A stretch of DNA of 64,000 nucleotides, taken from Haemonchus contortus (lineage: Eukaryota; Nematoda; Chromadorea; Rhabditida; Trichostrongylidae). The number at the start of each line of letters is the position of its first letter. The first letter of the stretch is position 1. The stretch spans positions 21,647,932 to 21,711,931 of the forward strand of contig LS997566.1 of assembly GCA_000469685.2 (NCBI GenBank), given 5' to 3'. Position numbers and translations under genes: made by a program. Of the stretch, positions 59,101-64,000 are shown piece by piece. Under the pieces are notes generated by a model, which made no database searches, had not been told where the DNA came from, and worked only from the letters and a program-made list of their open reading frames with translations.

Positions 59101-62100
59101 AGACGACGTCGAAATGGGAGGTCAGTTGATCATTTATAGAGTAATTTTGGAAGTTTTCGCGCAATCAAATATCACCAAACGCAATTCGTTTCTTGAACCG
59201 CAGGTATTATACTAGGAGTGTATTAGATCGCGGTCATTCTTAAAGACTTGATTTCAGCTGTCAACTCTACAGGTGGGGCTAATAATCAATCTTCCAGCGT
59301 TCTCAGTGCATTTCCACAAGTGTTTTCTCTTCGTAAGTGAACACTTTCGTGTTTTCACGCCGTGATTGCAGATAATAATGTTTTTTGCAGTTCAATAATA
59401 GGTTCCTTCTGCATGCACGTTACATATATATTATTTAATATATACTCGCTAGCTTTGCAGAAACCACTCGATTTCCTCGTACTACCCGTTCTCTGATTAC
59501 CGCTTGCGGGAGAGGGGGGGGGATGGGGTGGTCTAGATATCCTGTTCGGGCCACGCCTAGGAGGAATACTGTTCAATTTACGCATTCATCTCTCACGCTT
59601 CCAACCTAAAGCGAATGCACGCTCTTCTGTCATGTATGTCATCATAAAAATATGATCGTCAAGTTCCTCGGCTTTACAGTTGTACGCATGTGAAATATTT
59701 ACTAGTCCAATCACTCACGTGGAACCGTGAAGTGATGGTTTGCCTGATATAATTGCAGTTAATTATTGTTCTGAGAGACTCCCGAATCGAGTGGTTATTC
59801 CGATAGTTTTCGGGAGGGGCTTTGGAGTACGACGAGCCATCAAAAAATGCATACAAAGTTAAGTTCTCTGCTTATCGCGTTATGATCAAGAGGAACTCGT
59901 CCACGGTCGTCGTGAAAATTTGTTGATGATTTTGCGGTAGTGGAGTTTGATTTTGGTCGTTGTTGATGTTAAGCATGTGTTTGCTGTTGTTCCAGACTTA
60001 TGGTATTTCTGCTAAATTTCTTCCGGGACCATTTCATTGGGTTAGAACCGCATAATACCAGTAGAAATGTTGCGTGTTAGAAAACGGCTACGCTATCAAA
60101 ACCTTGGGAATCTAGTCATTGGAACATTGTATGAGTTATTGCTTGGTCCAAAAATTTCTTCAACCCATGTTGATAAAAACTACATTATTGGTCCCAAAAT
60201 CGGATAAGACTACAATCGGTGCAATGTGGCAATCGGGAAAAATCTTGGTGGATCTAGAGAGCTTACCATTGGAGCTTCTGCATTTCAGCTGGTCTATGTA
60301 TTGTTTGACGTTCTTATCAGCCTTGTCCTTGAAAAACATCATGCCTTTCTTTAAATGGCGAGGACTTTGCAGACTGTCAAGCAGACACAATTACGTAGTT
60401 GATGCAGATCAGCGCCTTATGTTGGTCGTGGACCTTCAATCTCTTATTAGTTCATTCGTGGACCTTCAATCTCTTATTTATTTATTTTTGTTTATTTATT
60501 TACCTTGCTCCAAGACGTATTTTTTTGTTTGGAGGCAAATTCTGATATTCACATGTAATATCGTCTTCGTTGTAGTACGCCTCCCACCCCCCCCCCCCCC
60601 CCCCCCAGCACTGAATCTTTCATTTAGTAAAAAAAAAACTGGAATCAAAACAGTAAATTGACAGCAAATGACAGCAGATTCGACAATAAATTCTGATGTC
60701 ACTAATTAGAATCGAACACGAGGCCCCAAAATATTCTGAAGTTCTCGGATGTGTCTTTGAAAATGTATTGAGCTGTTCTCTGATTCGGAAGTTCCACAGT
60801 GTTCTTCTTGGGTTTGCTGAAAGCCGGCTAGATTGTACCATATAGAGTGACGTTTCCCACCTGATGGATTCGTGGGGCACATTCATTAGCTTATTTGGAC
60901 TGTTGGTGGATATAAAAGGTTTTGATATCGCATATCAACAATGAATTTTGATCGTCCACACAAATTCAGAAGCTTTTCTATTGAAGCTTTACGATGTAAG
61001 CCTCCAACTACTGACTCGACGTGATTAACAATTCTTTGCTGAGAAAGTGTTTTGTCGAATGATGAACTTAACATTTCAGACAGTTTTCTGTTTTCCGATC
61101 TGCTTTGATAATGCTGAAACTCTTTATACTATGCTTATTTTCTATTACTCAGGAGGGCGCACTCACAAAATGGTGTTGGTAGCAAACATGAGTCTCAAAA
61201 TGGGCACTGGGAAGCTGGCTGCTCAAGTAGGCCATGCTACCTTAGGAGTATATCGTCAGGTAAGGATTGATTGAATCGCTCTGTAGTTAATTAGGCAACT
61301 TTGTGCAAAGTCTATATTATAATAGCTCTATTATAATTCGAACAAAGTAAAGCAAAGCTGTGCAAACACTGCAGACCAGTTAGTTTTGTAGCGTTTAGAT
61401 TTGCGTCTTTATGATAGGTTTTCATTAGGAGTGGCATAAAAATCATTATTTTTTGTTCGTACTCAATTGCATGCTATCCTTTTTTATGGTCTGCGCAAAA
61501 CAAATTGTCATAGGCGATGAATTCTGAAGCTGGTCGTGAAGCCGTAGAAGCATGGACTCGTCATGGACAGGTGAAGATCGTGGTCCGCGGCAATAGTACA
61601 GAAGAGTTAATGGATATGTGCAAAAGTGCAAAAGACGGGGTTTGTCACCTGAGATCTTGTTAACTTCCACTTGTTCACATATAGAGTGATTGAGTTAGTC
61701 AAGCAGATCCAGCTTATCATTAGCTCAAAAACTCGGTAAAATGTTGCGGGAAGTTGAGCTCTACTAGCAGGTTACATAGATAGTAACGAATGTGTGATAA
61801 GGGCGGGTAAAAGGTGTTGGGATCTTCAGACCCTCCATCTCCAGCAGGGGTATAGTGGTTTCGGGTCTTATGTTGTTACGTGGTCTGTCTTCACGAAAGC
61901 ATTAGTGACAGAGACACGGGGATTTAAGTTGAGTCCAACAATGATGGATAAGGCCCACTGATAGCACACTTCATCTTCCCTCTTGTTTTCATTTTACTCT
62001 ATGCGACATGGAAACTGTTTTTTGTCACACAAGTAAGCATAAGAAATGTTTCCTAGGGGATCGACTTTATCGACGAAGAATGTCATCTCATGTGTCACGT

Positions 62101-62248
62101 CGTATAACGCTGTTTTCAGGGTTGTTTCTGTTATTTGGTGCAAGATGCCGGCTACACCCAAATACCACCTGGTTCACGAACAGTTTTAGGGATATTCGGT
62201 ACAGTTGAACAGGTGGACGCGGTAACTGGTGGTCTAAAACTGCTATAG
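56199..62248 (+). CDS. PTRH2: Peptidyl-tRNA hydrolase 2 with UBA domain
   Basis: Exons 56199-56468, 56541-56657, 57917-58015, 59030-59120, 59258-59332, 61153-61259, 61514-61639 and 62120-62248 (TAG) join in continuous phase into 337 residues. PTH2 frees tRNA from stalled peptidyl-tRNA. Residues about 9-25 ([17 protein letters not shown]) followed by KRK form an N-terminal membrane anchor, as in animal PTRH2/Bit1 of mitochondria. A proline-rich linker follows. Residues 130-175 form a ubiquitin-associated domain ([31 protein letters not shown]), then an acidic serine stretch ([12 protein letters not shown]). The catalytic domain is residues 220-337: [20 protein letters not shown] and [18 protein letters not shown], ending KLL. 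The 75-nt fifth exon is phase 1 at both ends and could be skipped in frame. Confidence 0.94.
60428..60500. repeat. Short direct repeat and TTTA tract in the PTH2 intron
   Basis: GTGGACCTTCAATCTCTTAT occurs twice, 31 bp apart (about 60428 and 60459), followed by TTTATTTATTT. It lies inside the 1.8-kb intron before the catalytic exons and may be a minus-strand LINE tail. Confidence 0.45.
60587..60606. repeat. 20-nt C homopolymer
   Basis: Uninterrupted run of C in the PTH2 intron. Its length is likely unreliable in any assembly. Confidence 0.9.
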
Positions 62249-62902
62249 CAATTTGATAGCCATACCTCTTTGTGTTATATTTGCTGGTGTGTGACCGAGA
62301 AATTTCATTCCCCTAGTTTCTCTGTTCTGTCCTGCCGGTATCTTTACCCCTCACCTCCTAACGTCGTGTGCCGAATAATAATAGGCCATTATGTGACGAA
62401 TAATAGTCAATCAATAGCTTGAATTGTCTGTTAACTATATGTATTCAATAACGTAAGTGTAGCATTCTGAGACTTGGAGTAAGTTCAACAATTTTGAAAT
62501 ATCTTTGTGTTCAGGAGGCGTCGCAATGCTTTTCGCTGCATGTTGTTCTGTTTCTCTTGGGATTTAAATAGCTATGCATGTCAATATTTTTCTCTGATAT
62601 GTTATTATAAAACTTCCTACGCGAACAAAATAAAAAAAACAGCTGTCATTTCAGGCATTTCGATTCTGAACGAACGTTGGATGTTTTTGAGTGGTAACAT
62701 GTTGCTAATCATAAGTTGAACAGTTTTGTAGCACTTGCTCACGTAAAACGTGACAACTACAGTTCGGGTCAAGCATGTGTCATGAAATGCGCCCCACGCA
62801 ACTCGTGGCGTACTTCATAGAGTGGAACTCGGCATTCCAGCACTCAATAAATGTGCGTAGGATAAGGAGGTTGAAATGCTTGAGACATAATGGGTGTGTG
62901 GC
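62249..62902. other. 3' flank of the PTH2 gene
   Basis: AT-rich, with AATAATAATA near 62373 as a possible poly(A) signal region. No other gene was recognised. Confidence 0.45.
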
Positions 62903-63128
62903 GATTCGTGCGATCCTGGGTGCGTGCGGCGAAATTCGGTGTGATTCCAACGACTCTGACGCCTATTACTCGGGCACAAACTTGAAGTAGAGTAGTTGGG
63001 TATGGTCAGCTGATCCTACCAATCTACTCTACTTCAAGTCTGTGCTCGTATATTAGGCGTCAGAGTCTTTCGAATCATCGCGAATTCCTCCGCGCAATCT
63101 GCCGCGCGCACCCAGAGTCGCACAGTCG
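62903..63128. mobile_element. Short palindromic MITE-like element
   Basis: Arms of about 95-105 bp (62903-62995 and 63024-63128) are imperfect reverse complements around a 28-bp centre. The inner CTTGAAGTAGAGTAG/CTACTCTACTTCAAG pair is perfect, and the outer parts share GACTCTGACGCCTA and GTGCGA...GGGTGCG. It is noncoding. Confidence 0.75.
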
Positions 63129-63155
63129 GATTTCAGAGGCGAAGGAGTTTTGATC

Positions 63156-63392
63156 TTAATTTTGATTCGAGGCGATGCAAGCCTTGACATCGGCCACCAA
63201 GTCATCCATTTCGTCGCAAGTTCTGTTCGTTAGCCAAATTTTCAACGGACGGTTGACATGATAATCCATAGGAGCTTCAGCTGGTAGATAGGGCCGACGT
63301 AGAAGCAAATTTCTTCCCTTATCCCCCTTTGACTGGCTGTTGCATCGTCGAAAAGTTTGTTGAAATCGCTTAATGATATCAGCACCTTCCAA
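63156..63392 (-). pseudogene. mariner transposase C-terminal fragment
   Basis: The minus-strand frame reads RRPYLPAEAPMDYHVNRPLK and then DEMDDLVADVKACIAS. This matches the mariner segment around the third catalytic aspartate (PYSPDLAPxDYH) and the following helix. The aspartate motif has become LPAEAPMD. An overlapping minus frame (63242-63448) shows the sequence is frameshifted upstream. No QHDN motif or inverted termini were found, so it is a decayed fragment from a different mariner lineage than 17794. Confidence 0.6.
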
Positions 63393-64000
63393 CCTTCTCG
63401 AAGAAATAGAGCATAATGTGGCGTATATGAAGATGACTTGTTAGACACATTTTTGTCAAAGAAGACGAGAAGACATTTTTGGCGTACACTATCTACACAA
63501 CTAATGCTGTGAATTTCTAGCTCTGCTTCTTGCTTACAGGCTTTAGGTACTCATTTACCAGGTAGTACCTTATCTCGCTAAACGTCAACAATGCTCGTCA
63601 TCCCTCCTGCTTTTGCTCGGCGGTGCTAGCCGCAGGACCTTCGATCATCCGCTCACCATCCACAGCATAGCAAAGACTACACTCCATACACCTCTGTCGC
63701 GCCGGCTGCGGTCTCCCTGAAGCTCTCGTCGCATCGATGTATAGCTCGGCTCGCGGTCAAACTGATCGTATGTTGGAGACACACGTCCGTTCGACTACTT
63801 GGCAGCCTCGTTACGAGAGACTCATGTGCCGCTTCTTGATAGTGTTACCCTCTTTGCAATAGCACTCAGGACGATCTGCCCGAACCACCTTCACTCACGG
63901 GAGCTGTGGTTCTCCAGTGTCTGCATCTACCTATGATGCTATCGTTTATGAGATGACTTATGCATTACCAGTAGCACAAATACCAATACCGTCGGAAATG
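63393..64000. other. No gene recognised
   Basis: Pyrimidine-rich, moderately GC-rich sequence to the window end. No domain or RNA gene was identified. Confidence 0.45.

Overview
The window looks like nuclear DNA of a nematode, most likely a clade V (strongylid or hookworm-type) worm; that placement is inference. It rests on short introns with strong TTTCAG or TTACAG acceptors, compact multi-exon genes, and a repeat load of mariner, Penelope-like, CR1-type, tyrosine-recombinase and palindromic elements. There is no bacterial gene organisation, and most long open frames are not genes.

Layout. 1-3780 is an array of 84-bp tandem repeats. Because 84 is divisible by three, it stays open in several frames. 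3.8-20 kb is gene-poor and repeat-rich. It holds two hammerhead-ribozyme-like motifs (about 5.2 and 11.3 kb), a 1.7-kb near-perfect palindromic element (15726-17437) and a dead mariner copy with intact ends (17794-19055). 20.2-35.6 kb holds LBP/BPI/CETP-family sequence: an N-terminal paralog fragment at 20160 and a nearly complete 15- to 16-exon gene at 26917-35646. 36-46 kb is repeats again: a Penelope-like GIY-YIG remnant between inverted hammerhead-bearing arms, a non-autonomous Tc1-type element, GC-rich direct repeats, a LINE 3' tail and a stand-alone tyrosine recombinase. 46.6-48.2 kb is an inverted duplication. 48.5-49.3 kb is a complete four-exon COX16 homolog. 50.8-55.4 kb is an almost intact CR1-like non-LTR retrotransposon with one frameshift, and a 201-bp MITE sits against its tail. 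56.2-62.2 kb is an eight-exon peptidyl-tRNA hydrolase 2 gene with a UBA domain. The window ends with a small palindrome and a mariner transposase fragment.

Functionally there are three host genes on the plus strand: a secreted lipid-binding TULIP-fold protein, a mitochondrial cytochrome oxidase assembly factor, and a membrane-anchored, ubiquitin-binding peptidyl-tRNA hydrolase. They do not form an operon. The rest is mobile DNA or unassigned sequence. Exon models were built by hand from reading frame, splice signals, phase continuity and remembered family motifs. They have not been tested against transcripts or databases.
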